From the NCBI GenBank assembly GCA_016929465.1, contig JAFGIT010000252.1:1-10065 (forward strand): a DNA stretch of 10,065 bases, read 5' to 3'. The notes beneath the pieces are model-generated. The model was not told the DNA's origin. It was given only the letters and a program-made list of their open reading frames with translations, and made no database searches. The stretch is from Candidatus Coatesiibacteriota bacterium. GTDB lineage: Bacteria > B130-G9. A program made the translations under genes and the position numbers. This document shows positions 1-6,851 of the stretch, in pieces; position 1 is the first letter of the stretch, and each line of letters opens with the position of its first letter.

Positions 1-419
1 AAGAAGGCCACGTCAGAACCGATCCTGCCGGCGATACGCCAGAGGTCAGCATCGCTGATCTTGAGTGCGTAATTATGGACCAAAGCCAGAATCACCGTGC
101 CCGAGTTGCTGCTGCCTCCGCCAAGCCCGCCTCCTATCGGGATATGCTTGTTGATAGTGATCTGCAGACCTTTGTCAAAACTAGTCTTCTCCCGCAGTAA
201 TTGGACCGCGAACCAAACCAGGTTCTTCTCATCGACGGGGCAGGCCATCTTGTCGGTATGGAGCTCGATGTGATTCGACGCGGGGTGTTCTTCGATTATG
301 ATCTCGTCGCAGAGGTCGATCGTCTGCATGACTGAACGAATCTCATGGAATCCATCAGGTCTCTTTCCCAGGACTTCCAGGACCAGGTTCAGCTTCGCAG
401 GAGATTCGATCTTCAGCAT
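1..419 (-). CDS. ispE: 4-diphosphocytidyl-2-C-methyl-D-erythritol kinase, N-terminal part (cut by window edge)
   Basis: IspE is the GHMP-family kinase that phosphorylates CDP-methylerythritol with ATP in the MEP (non-mevalonate) isoprenoid pathway in the cytoplasm. The first 139 codons are visible. Residues 6-12 read SPAKLNL, with the catalytic-type Lys at 9, followed by the family's typical GKRPDGFHEI at 18-27. The glycine-rich ATP loop PIGGGLGGGSSNSG is at 94-107, and GSDVAF at 134-139 carries the conserved active-site Asp at 136. The family is usually about 280-300 residues, so roughly half is missing beyond position 1. The ATG at 417-419 is chosen because the family begins a few residues before SPAK. 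No Shine-Dalgarno precedes it; the upstream stretch is pyrimidine-rich (TCTCCTCC), so translation may be coupled to the LolB-like gene that ends 28 nt upstream. The lolB-ispE order matches that known in gammaproteobacteria. Confidence 0.95.
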   Translation of the reverse strand, partial: MLKIESPAKLNLVLEVLGKRPDGFHEIRSVMQTIDLCDEIIIEEHPASNHIELHTDKMACPVDEKNLVWFAVQLLREKTSFDKGLQITINKHIPIGGGLGGGSSNSGTVILALVHNYALKISDADLWRIAGRIGSDVAF

Positions 420-447
420 CGGCGGAGGAGAAAAGCGACCGTGGCCC

Positions 448-1248
448 TCAGGGCCCAATCCTGAAGAACGCGGGATCCAATTTTGCGTTTATATCGGGGT
501 CGGAGAAGATGATGCGCAATGATTCACCTCGATCGGGGATGTTTATCGTGACGATGCGAGGTATCCAACAGCGCACTTCGTCCTGTGCGACCTTCTCCCT
601 GACATCCGCGTATAATATCTCTATAGAAGGCTCCCCGTCGGCCGATGGCCCGAAGAATACTTTCTCGATTACCGGGTGTCCCGATTGCTCCCTGGTCCAG
701 ACGGTCAAGAGACGCTCGTCCTGTAGCTCCAGCCTCGTCCTGCCGCGCGGTTCGCGAAACGCGTGATCAACGGCCAGCTTGCCCGCAGATTCAAGCGGAA
801 TTCCCATCACCAGCGCCACGAGCGTACTTGGCGACAGCCCGAGGAAGGATAGAGTTGAGCCCGACGCACTGGTATCCCGAAGGCGTATCTCTTTGTTATT
901 CCCCAGCTCTCCGAAGGTCTTGCCATCAAAGGCCGCGATATGGTGGGGATGTCCCAACGGCCCCAAGAACTCGATCCTGAAGCGGTCCGGACGCTCCAAC
1001 AGCACCGCAACGGAGGCCCGATAGGCACGCCCCTCTGATGTGAGGACAAGCCTGGCGTAGGAGCGCAGGGTACGCACTTTGGCCTGTTCGGCAGCAAGCC
1101 TCTCGGCTATGGGCTGGGCTCTATCCAGGGAAAGCTGTGCGGTCTTGTTACCAAGCCAATAGCTGCAACCCGAGCAGATGAGCGCTAGAAAAAGGAGCGA
1201 AAGGAATAGCCGACTTTGGCGAGGGCGCCGTCTAGCGCAAAACTGCAT
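448..1248 (-). CDS. LolB/DUF4292-like outer-membrane lipoprotein
   Basis: This is a 266-residue predicted lipoprotein. An Arg-rich n-region (residues 5-13) and a hydrophobic stretch (14-25) lead to a lipobox-like CSGC with the acylatable Cys at 28. After the linker, residues 60-110 (RSYARLVLTSEG..., then FRIEFLGPLG and IAAFDGKTF) and the terminal beta strands (IPRIVTINIP, LDPAFFRIG) resemble the LolA/LolB-type half-barrel seen in DUF4292 and deltaproteobacterial LolB-like proteins. LolB inserts lipoproteins into the outer membrane; for this divergent relative that role is inferred from fold and from its position upstream of ispE. The ATG at 1246-1248 is preferred over the in-frame ATG at 1306-1308, because the longer form would bury the signal peptide behind 20 very basic residues deep inside the upstream gene. 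With this start it overlaps the TPR gene by 17 nt, suggesting translational coupling. It ends in TGA (448-450). Confidence 0.78.
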   Translation of the reverse strand: MQFCARRRPRQSRLFLSLLFLALICSGCSYWLGNKTAQLSLDRAQPIAERLAAEQAKVRTLRSYARLVLTSEGRAYRASVAVLLERPDRFRIEFLGPLGHPHHIAAFDGKTFGELGNNKEIRLRDTSASGSTLSFLGLSPSTLVALVMGIPLESAGKLAVDHAFREPRGRTRLELQDERLLTVWTREQSGHPVIEKVFFGPSADGEPSIEILYADVREKVAQDEVRCWIPRIVTINIPDRGESLRIIFSDPDINAKLDPAFFRIGP

Positions 1249-2536
1249 CTTTGAGCGATACCGTCGCTTCCTCGTCTTTCTGAGAGACGCTGATCGAGGA
1301 GAGCTCATTTAGAAGCTCTTGAATGGCCGAATCATCTTTGGATGCCGATTTCAGAATGGCCGTGTACTCCTCGGCGTCTTTGGTTCGACCTGCCATCTTG
1401 TAAGCGATCGCGAGATGACCGCAGATGATTGGCTCAGAATTTAGGTCTTTTAGCCCAGCGACGGCTTTCTCGAGCTGCTTGATGGCGGCCCCCAGGTCTC
1501 CCAGGCGGAAGAGGCCCCAGCCGAGACTGTCGAGAAACGCGGAATTGTGAGGTTCTATGGCCAACGCAGCTCTGACGAGAGAAATGCCTCTCTTCAGATT
1601 CAAGCCCTTGTCTATGTATATGTAACCCAGGCAATTGAGACCCGCAGCGAAATCGGGATCCATCTTCACCAGTGTCTCGAGCTGCTCGATTGCCTCATCG
1701 AGTTTCCCCGCCTGCTCCATGAAAGTCGCGAGAAGGTAACGGAATTGAGCGTCTTGTGGCATGCGTGCGACGAGCTTCCTTGCTAGCACAATCGCATCCT
1801 CGAATTCGGAGCTCTGCTGATATGCCTCGAACAGCTGCATCGTCGAGTGAAGGTCACCCGGATGTGCTGCCACGACGGCCTCGAGATACGGAACGGCTTT
1901 GGCAGGTTCCTTGATGTTGAGATAGAGCCGCCCTAACGAGAAATCTGCACGAAGCGAATCCGGCTCGATCTCCTTTAGCCTCTTCAACTCGACAATCGCC
2001 TCGTCGTACTCCCTGGCGATATTTAGAAGCTCTGCAATTGTGAATCTCAGCGTCGCCTCGTCAAAGCCGAGCTCCGCTCCCCTGCGGTAGTCTCGAACAG
2101 CCTTGGGTATATCGAGCAGCATCCTATGGGCATCCCCACGAAGCACATAGGCCTCGGCCATATCCGGGGATTTTGAGATGGTTGAATCGAGCATCTCGAT
2201 AGCATCTATGATGCGGTCCTGCTCGATCAGGATCCTGGCCTGCTCGAAGTTGATGTAACCACTCTGCGGAAGACGGGTGCCCGCCTTCTCGAGCTCCGCG
2301 AGGGCCTTATCCATCTCACCGCGCAGACCAAAGAGCTCCCCATAACAGAATAGGGTGTAGGCCTCTGCCAGCGAGGCCAACTGAGGTGATATGGTCGAAC
2401 TGCTCGCGAGCTGACAGCCGCGTATCGATGATGCTGCGGAGTTGTCTTCCGTCTGCTGATTGAATGAAGAACAGGAAACGATTGCCCAAGTGAGGGCTAT
2501 CACACAAAGGCAAAGCAGGAATCTTTCTCGTTGCAT
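1232..2536 (-). CDS. TPR-repeat lipoprotein
   Basis: This is a 434-residue protein with a lipoprotein signal: basic residues 3-5, hydrophobic segment 7-20, and lipobox IVSC with Cys at 22. The rest is almost entirely tetratricopeptide repeats, roughly eight to ten units from about residue 60 to 400. Clear examples are FEQARILIEQDRIIDAIEML (97-116), AYVLRGDAHRMLLDIPKAV (129-147), FSLGRLYLNIKEPAKAVPYL (199-218), YLLATFMEQAGKLDEAIEQL (267-286) and LDSLGWGLFRLGDLGAAIKQ (335-354). TPR arrays are protein-binding scaffolds, so this is probably an envelope-anchored adaptor; the partner is unknown. The ATG at 2534-2536 puts the signal peptide at the N-terminus; an upstream in-frame TTG at 2597-2599 would add 21 residues with no function visible. 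The only ribosome-binding signal is a weak GTGAAG. The stop (TAG, 1232-1234) lies inside the start of the LolB-like gene. The last 35 residues are polar and repeat-free. Confidence 0.85.
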   Translation of the reverse strand: MQRERFLLCLCVIALTWAIVSCSSFNQQTEDNSAASSIRGCQLASSSTISPQLASLAEAYTLFCYGELFGLRGEMDKALAELEKAGTRLPQSGYINFEQARILIEQDRIIDAIEMLDSTISKSPDMAEAYVLRGDAHRMLLDIPKAVRDYRRGAELGFDEATLRFTIAELLNIAREYDEAIVELKRLKEIEPDSLRADFSLGRLYLNIKEPAKAVPYLEAVVAAHPGDLHSTMQLFEAYQQSSEFEDAIVLARKLVARMPQDAQFRYLLATFMEQAGKLDEAIEQLETLVKMDPDFAAGLNCLGYIYIDKGLNLKRGISLVRAALAIEPHNSAFLDSLGWGLFRLGDLGAAIKQLEKAVAGLKDLNSEPIICGHLAIAYKMAGRTKDAEEYTAILKSASKDDSAIQELLNELSSISVSQKDEEATVSLKDAVLR

Positions 2537-2688
2537 AGCTTCACAATTTAGTTTGTGCGGCCCGGCCGCCAACCATGTTCCAAGGGATAGTTTGCGCAAA
2601 ATTCACCTATCGCCGCGAATCAACAACCAACGCGGACCAAATCTGCTTCCTGCCAAATCGTTCGCAAACATATCCCATTATCACAATA
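2537..2688. other. Intergenic gap between propeller gene and TPR lipoprotein gene
   Basis: This is the longest non-coding stretch in the window (152 nt) and the only gap large enough to hold a separate promoter. It is AT-rich next to the propeller stop codon. On the minus strand it contains a GC-rich inverted repeat (GCGGCC/GGCCGC around one base, 2557-2569) about 20 nt before the TPR start. No U-tract follows this repeat, so it does not look like an intrinsic terminator. No protein gene or RNA gene is recognisable. Confidence 0.6.
2557..2569 (-). repeat. GC-rich short inverted repeat in TPR-gene leader
   Basis: A perfect 6-bp inverted repeat around a single central base (gcggcc-c-ggccgc on the plus strand) lies 21 nt upstream of the TPR lipoprotein ATG. 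As RNA it could form a 5-bp GC stem with a 3-nt loop in the 5' leader. It is not followed by a run of U, so termination is unlikely. It could influence translation initiation or be chance. Confidence 0.4.
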
Positions 2689-2714
2689 TTACCTTATCAA
2701 CTCTTTTCTGGCAA
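2686..2714 (-). promoter_or_regulatory. Candidate sigma70-type promoter for TPR-lolB-ispE
   Basis: On the minus strand TTGCCA (2709-2714; 5 of 6 matches to TTGACA) and TAATAT (2686-2691; 4 of 6 matches to TATAAT) are separated by exactly 17 nt. The elements overlap the last codons and stop of the propeller gene and sit 150 nt before the TPR ATG, in the only large gap of the block. The local AT richness makes a chance match quite possible, so this is a weak prediction. Confidence 0.28.
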
Positions 2715-4890
2715 CTATAATATTACCGCAAGAGTCCTCAACTCTTATAACAAAGAATTGGGATGAGCCGTCCACCACAGGTGTTGTTATCTCGAATTCC
2801 TCTCTCTTGCTGTCGAGCAAACCATCCTTGGGATGCAGAACCACAAACGGATTCAGGTCCGACGACCACCAGGCCCCGGTAAGGTTGCTGCTCTCATCCC
2901 ATATCGTCCCCGAGACCAACGCCCTTCCGTCCGCCAATCGCTTCACGCGCTTGAACTCGACCACGGGGGCAGTGTTATCTATCATGAATTCATCACTCTC
3001 TTCATCGGCCGTCAAGGCATCGGATTCTGAATTGCTCAGAATATCACTTGCGGATACCCTTATGAGATATTTGCCGTCTGCAAGAGTACTAGAGTTGATT
3101 ATGCCAAAAGTCATCTCCGTATCTTTGACGATCTCATGCCAGTTCCCTTTCACGGGCTTCAGATATACCGAATAGGTCAGGTCATCACCGTTCGGATCGC
3201 TCGCCTGCCAGGTTATGAACCTCAAGGTCTCTCGCTCTTCGAAGTCCGAGAATTTGTCGAGCTGCTTTAGGTTCTCATACTTCTCGGCAGCCCCCGCTGC
3301 CTTCGCAGACCGTGCGATATCAGAGGGGTCCTTGCCGGCATCGTGGATTTCGATGTTTTCGATCTCCGGGGGCAGGTTGGCCTGAATATAGGAGATTGCT
3401 ACTCGCTCCAGAGAAGGTGACTCGTTGCCTCTATCTTTCGATAGGACTGCCTTGTACTGGATATACCGGGCCTCGGGGCTTTTGCACGTGCTTCCCTCGG
3501 AATCCTCGAGGGGGCCCTCCCAATCGCCCCATGAGCTATCCACCTTCGAGACATCTCCACTCCTCGTGAAGAATTCGACCTTCGTACCCTTGGGAATTTC
3601 CGCAGTCCAGCTGACCTTCCCCCAATTCGCCCTGGATGCGGCGTCCTGCACCTCCGAAATCAAGGTGCCGCTCTTCTCCATCTCTTCAGGCCTGAGGACA
3701 TATATATTGGCAGCTTCGCACGTTCCAAGCGCAAAGCCATCCCCCGGAATTTCACTGGCGGAGATGAATTTCGTATCATCGATGGAGCGCAGAAGGTCGG
3801 CGTCCCCGTCCTTGTTCACGCGCACGACCACTCCCTCGTCTCGCCGGTAACCGAAGGCATAGATATCGGACTTATACCAGCTCATGCTGAACAACATCCC
3901 GTCCTCGGTGCCAAAAATGCGCTCGGTGCGGCCACTTCCGTAAATCCTATAGATGGCTGATTTCGCCTTAGAAAAGCGGGATGACATGGCTCTCTTTGCT
4001 GGTGGCTTTGCGGCTGGGCCATTCTTCGCCGCAATAATCGCGGCCTTCATCGCGTCCGGCATCGAGCCGGCGTCCGGCGGCATTTCGGGGGCCGACGCAC
4101 CAGCCGGCGGGCCGCCGCTACCGCCCATCGAGAGCACAAACAGGTCCCCTCCATCGAGAAGAATCGTCCGTATCTCTGCACCCTCGGCCTCGAAATGCGC
4201 CCTTGGCTTTCCCTTCCCAATTAGAGAATAGACAACGCCGGTAGAGGTACCAATTAGAAGCCTATCGCCATTTGCGTCAAATGTGAGAGCGGTGATATTG
4301 GGAGAACCAAGCTCCAGTAAGACCTCGCCCTTCTCCGGGCCTGTTATTCGAAACACTTTGCCACTAGGGCCAGTACCAGCGTATATCTCGCCCTTCGAAC
4401 CGGATGCAAGCGCCCAGACGTATTTCTCGCCCGTCTCGAACAATCTGGTGGCATTCCCATTCTCCGGGTCTATTCGGAACACTTTGCCTGAAGGCCCGGT
4501 CCCTATGTAAACTCTGTCGCGAGCGTCGATCATCACCGAGTGAATCTGCTGTTCATCAGAGTCATATAGGACCCTCGGCTCCGAATTGTGCCTGAGAACG
4601 TAGAGCTTGCCCTCGTCGCCGGTGCCGGCATATATATTTCCGGACTTATCAGCTGCAACAGCCCAAACCTGTGCGTCCTTCAGCTCCGCGGCCTTCTCCA
4701 AGCTCACAGACAGAATGATCTTACCTTCGTCGGTGAGTGTGACGCGGTCAAGTTCGCAGCCATCGAAGGGGCCCTTACCTTCGGTCAAGAATTCCCCCGG
4801 TGATGTCGCCAGGGCCGAAAGGCCAGCCGACACCAGGCAGAAGCCCAATAGCGCGATGACACATGCGGATCTCATGCTGAAAAATCTCAT
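2689..4890 (-). CDS. Exported beta-propeller protein with C-terminal Ig/FN3-like domains
   Basis: This is a 733-residue secreted protein. A Sec-type signal peptide spans about 1-28 (hydrophobic core IALLGFCLVSAG, cleavage after ALA28). Residues about 70-400 form propeller-like blades with a recurring 'hydrophobic - YAGTG - GKVYxI' pattern: IYAGTGDEGKLYVL (86-99), VYIGTGPSGKVFRI (127-140), IYAGTGPSGKVFRI (169-182), LLIGTSTGVVYSL (211-223), and weaker copies later. A Pro/Ala/Gly-rich low-complexity insert occupies about 256-300. Residues about 425-502 (WTAEIPKGTKVEFFTRSGD, ARYIQYKAVLS) look like a beta-sandwich common after such propellers. Residues about 550-640 (SDPNGDDLTYSVYLKP, DGKYLIRVSASD) and 642-733 look FN3/Ig-like. 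No catalytic motif is visible, so the role is probably structural or binding. The start has a good AGGGAGA site 7 nt upstream. It follows the S55 C-terminal coding region by 47 nt and is probably co-transcribed with it. Confidence 0.82.
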   Translation of the reverse strand: MRFFSMRSACVIALLGFCLVSAGLSALATSPGEFLTEGKGPFDGCELDRVTLTDEGKIILSVSLEKAAELKDAQVWAVAADKSGNIYAGTGDEGKLYVLRHNSEPRVLYDSDEQQIHSVMIDARDRVYIGTGPSGKVFRIDPENGNATRLFETGEKYVWALASGSKGEIYAGTGPSGKVFRITGPEKGEVLLELGSPNITALTFDANGDRLLIGTSTGVVYSLIGKGKPRAHFEAEGAEIRTILLDGGDLFVLSMGGSGGPPAGASAPEMPPDAGSMPDAMKAAIIAAKNGPAAKPPAKRAMSSRFSKAKSAIYRIYGSGRTERIFGTEDGMLFSMSWYKSDIYAFGYRRDEGVVVRVNKDGDADLLRSIDDTKFISASEIPGDGFALGTCEAANIYVLRPEEMEKSGTLISEVQDAASRANWGKVSWTAEIPKGTKVEFFTRSGDVSKVDSSWGDWEGPLEDSEGSTCKSPEARYIQYKAVLSKDRGNESPSLERVAISYIQANLPPEIENIEIHDAGKDPSDIARSAKAAGAAEKYENLKQLDKFSDFEERETLRFITWQASDPNGDDLTYSVYLKPVKGNWHEIVKDTEMTFGIINSSTLADGKYLIRVSASDILSNSESDALTADEESDEFMIDNTAPVVEFKRVKRLADGRALVSGTIWDESSNLTGAWWSSDLNPFVVLHPKDGLLDSKREEFEITTPVVDGSSQFFVIRVEDSCGNIIVARKELIR

Positions 4891-4897
4891 CTCTATG

Positions 4898-4904
4898 TCT
4901 CCCT
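4898..4904 (-). promoter_or_regulatory. Ribosome binding site of the propeller gene
   Basis: AGGGAGA on the minus strand lies 7 nt before the ATG at 4888-4890. This supports that start over the second in-frame ATG five codons later. Confidence 0.65.
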
Positions 4905-4937
4905 GATTAGAATGCCAGATATATCGCCGACAGGCTC

Positions 4938-5516
4938 TTAGTACTTTTTCGGTTTGATCTCTATTCTGAGCTTATCTCCCCCGCTCAGATTGAATTCAGT
5001 GTCGAATGCGAGCTTTGCCAATACTTCGAAGTTGGCTTTGTCCAGCGCCTTGCTAGAGGCAGCAGATGAAAGAACTTCTCTTGCTGAGGCCGGCAGCTCG
5101 CGTAGAGGCTCCCGACCGCGCATCGTCAATTGGTCCCGCTTCGCAAGGACAACCAGCAGTTGGCGATGGTTTGGGGCCTCAACCAGCATGTCAACAACAT
5201 CGGCAAAGGAATTCGCCCTAAATCTCGTTCTTGCGCGCGAGTACTCCCACATCTGATATGCATCTGCGTCGAATAGCAGAAGGTCGGCCGCACCGGTCTT
5301 ACAGGAAAGCGGAATCGGTATGTCAAAAGCCAGTGTCTTCTTCTTGCCCTCAAAGGGGAGTATATCCACATCCAGACGAACGCTATCCCCTTGCTCGACT
5401 CGCCTACTGCTCAATTCTGCCGATTCTATACTGGCGAGATTCACCGATTGGCTGACTTTCAGCTTTATCTCGACATTCTCCAGCCTTATCCGCTCGAACC
5501 CATTATCGACAATCAT
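4938..5516 (-). CDS. C-terminal domain of peptidase S55 protein, separated by an in-frame UGA
   Basis: This is a 192-residue open frame without a signal peptide. It is not a recognisable stand-alone family; it matches what I know of the C-terminal region of long S55 proteins of Acidobacteria/deltaproteobacteria. These have a helix leading to a 'NPFEPVRIE-like' segment (here NGFERIRLENVEIKL, residues 5-19), a beta domain with 'V..GDSVRLDVDILPFEGK' (about 41-58), then FADVVDMLVEAPNHRQLLVVL (103-123) and GREPLRELPASAREVL (133-148). It is in exactly the same frame as the upstream S55 gene. Between that gene's UGA (5562-5564) and this ATG lie 15 sense codons reading SRSSDLRSYLRDAFA, which continue the expected amphipathic helix. 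No convincing Shine-Dalgarno sits at normal distance from the ATG (a GAGAG is about 11 nt away). It is best seen as the second half of one 632-residue protein, produced by readthrough/recoding, or left over from a nonsense change. It ends in TAA. Confidence 0.72.
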   Translation of the reverse strand: MIVDNGFERIRLENVEIKLKVSQSVNLASIESAELSSRRVEQGDSVRLDVDILPFEGKKKTLAFDIPIPLSCKTGAADLLLFDADAYQMWEYSRARTRFRANSFADVVDMLVEAPNHRQLLVVLAKRDQLTMRGREPLRELPASAREVLSSAASSKALDKANFEVLAKLAFDTEFNLSGGDKLRIEIKPKKY

Positions 5517-5528
5517 GGCAAAGGCATC

Positions 5529-5564
5529 TCTCAGGTAACTCCTGAGATCACTCGACCTGCTTCA
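5529..5564 (-). other. In-frame UGA followed by a stem-loop inside the S55 reading frame
   Basis: The UGA occupies 5562-5564. After a 14-nt spacer the minus strand has a perfect 7-bp stem (TCTCAGG, 5541-5547, with CCTGAGA, 5529-5535) closed by the 5-nt loop AGTTA (5536-5540). The loop begins 21 nt after the UGA and has a G at its second position. That agrees with my recollection of the general bacterial SECIS model (apical loop some 16-37 nt after UGA, G among the first loop bases). The flanks could add a short bulged lower stem (GCAGG with CCTTTGC). The geometry also suits stop-codon readthrough stimulated by downstream structure. The nucleotide after the stop is A. No independent evidence of recoding is visible in this window. 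Confidence 0.4.
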
Positions 5565-6836
5565 TCCAAATCCATAGGCGAAATTGGAGTAGGAGTCCGA
5601 TAGCCTGATCGGCGGCCGATCCTCGAATGTGATCAGAGTATCCCAGTCAATTGTAATCTCACCTGACTCATGATGCTGAGCAAATACGGAATAATCGGCG
5701 GCGATAGCTAGAAGGATAGGCGTGAAATATCTGTCTCTAATGACCTCGAAGTGGAACTCCTGTGTCTTGCCGGACTCAGCGCCAGTAAGCCAAACCGTGA
5801 CGGGCAGCATATCCGGTTCCGCGCCTATCTTGCCGGCAACGGCTGGATACCTGTCCTGGGTGATTACACCGAGCGGCTTCGATGAGGAGGTAATCTTGTG
5901 GCTGTAGATGTAGCTTGGGAAACCCGTGTGTACAACTCCGCTGCACATGGGGTAACTAACGCTTCCAGCCCCGTAGCTGGAATGACCATAGGCCAATATA
6001 GTATCCCCGTCTCTATATGTCAGGGTTCCCATTCCCGAAAAATCGAGGTCGCCAGTGATGAGAGCCTCCCCAAGTGGACAGCCAGGAACGAGACTCTCCG
6101 GAGAGATTTCATAGGGCTCGATCTTCCCCGTTTGCGCCGACGGCATGCTCATGTTCTTGATCTCTGCATCCAGACACCCGAAATTCGACACGAAAGACAG
6201 CGGAATCGGAGACAACTTCACTCCGACAAATTTGGACAGGAGCGGATTGTCTGCAGCACTCGACTCAAGAATCTCGAATGAGGTCCTGCCGCAGAACATC
6301 TCATTCATGGCGGGCAATTTGATCGGAATACGAAATCGACCGCGGTCGTCAATATACGGCTCGAGTCCTGCCAATTGAGCTTCTCGGAGTCCGCTGCCTG
6401 AGACCGCCGTACTCTGGACCACAGGCGCATCGAGAACGGTCAGCATCTCCTCGATAGGTGTTATTCCACCAATGGGCTCTTTCTCTGCAAACCACCCATA
6501 GGAGAGGGCACCGATCAGTTTGCCATCTATATAGCACGGGCTGCCACTCATACCGGCGAGAATCCCGAACCTCCTGAATTTGTCATCCGTGCCGATAAAG
6601 AGAATCCCGCGCCCCCCTGGAACCTGCCCCCAAACGACGCCCAATATCTCTATCCCAAGCCGCTCGGGCTCGAATCCCGAAAGCGCTGTGAGGCAGTAAC
6701 CGGTCATGCCTGGCTTCAGCTCGGAGATAGGCATGATCTCTACATCGGCAGCCATAGCTGCCGAAATAATCATCAGCGAGCCCAACAACACTCTTAGAAG
6801 GACCAAGGCCCATCTGCGTCTGCGCAAACCATCCAT
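5562..6836 (-). CDS. Exported peptidase S55 (SpoIVB-like) protein, N-terminal/catalytic part
   Basis: This is a 424-residue protein with an n-region RRRR (5-8), a hydrophobic core and AMA cleavage site (27-29). The mature protein starts with the family signature ISELKPGMTGYCLTALSG (37-54), followed by the nucleophile motif GMSGSP (95-100, Ser98), then CYIDGKLIGALSYGW (101-115) and GGITPIEEML (123-132). A second conserved block DTILAYGHSSYGAG (278-291, His285) with VITQDR...AGKIGAEPDMLPV (324-346) carries the likely catalytic His. In B. subtilis SpoIVB the GH motif precedes GMSGSP; here the order is reversed, as in the non-sporulation S55 branch, so a sporulation role is not implied. Substrate unknown. 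The family normally continues for about 200 residues; here a UGA stops it and the remainder lies in frame immediately downstream. The start follows the radical SAM gene by 15 nt, with GAGGT 10 nt upstream of the ATG. Confidence 0.85.
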   Translation of the reverse strand: MDGLRRRRWALVLLRVLLGSLMIISAAMAADVEIMPISELKPGMTGYCLTALSGFEPERLGIEILGVVWGQVPGGRGILFIGTDDKFRRFGILAGMSGSPCYIDGKLIGALSYGWFAEKEPIGGITPIEEMLTVLDAPVVQSTAVSGSGLREAQLAGLEPYIDDRGRFRIPIKLPAMNEMFCGRTSFEILESSAADNPLLSKFVGVKLSPIPLSFVSNFGCLDAEIKNMSMPSAQTGKIEPYEISPESLVPGCPLGEALITGDLDFSGMGTLTYRDGDTILAYGHSSYGAGSVSYPMCSGVVHTGFPSYIYSHKITSSSKPLGVITQDRYPAVAGKIGAEPDMLPVTVWLTGAESGKTQEFHFEVIRDRYFTPILLAIAADYSVFAQHHESGEITIDWDTLITFEDRPPIRLSDSYSNFAYGFG

Positions 6837-6851
6837 AATATATCTGACCTC

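Noticed and set aside
443-455. Inverted repeat ggccct-c-agggcc as a terminator after the LolB-like gene
   Set aside because: The stem is only 6 bp with a one-base centre, overlaps the stop codon, and the nearest T-run is distant and short. ispE follows directly and is expected to be co-transcribed.
2557-2569. Intrinsic terminator at the GC-rich inverted repeat
   Set aside because: No U-tract follows on either strand and the repeat lies in the leader just before a start codon.
2685-2727. Direct repeat of aatattacc (2685-2693 and 2719-2727)
   Set aside because: It is nine AT-rich bases, one copy inside codons of the propeller gene; probably chance in a locally AT-rich stretch.
5562-5564. Alternative genetic code in which UGA is a sense codon
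   Set aside because: The LolB-like gene ends at a UGA (448-450) at the expected place, just before ispE. The other genes end in UAA or UAG, and no other in-frame UGA is needed inside any gene, so a genome-wide reassignment is not supported.
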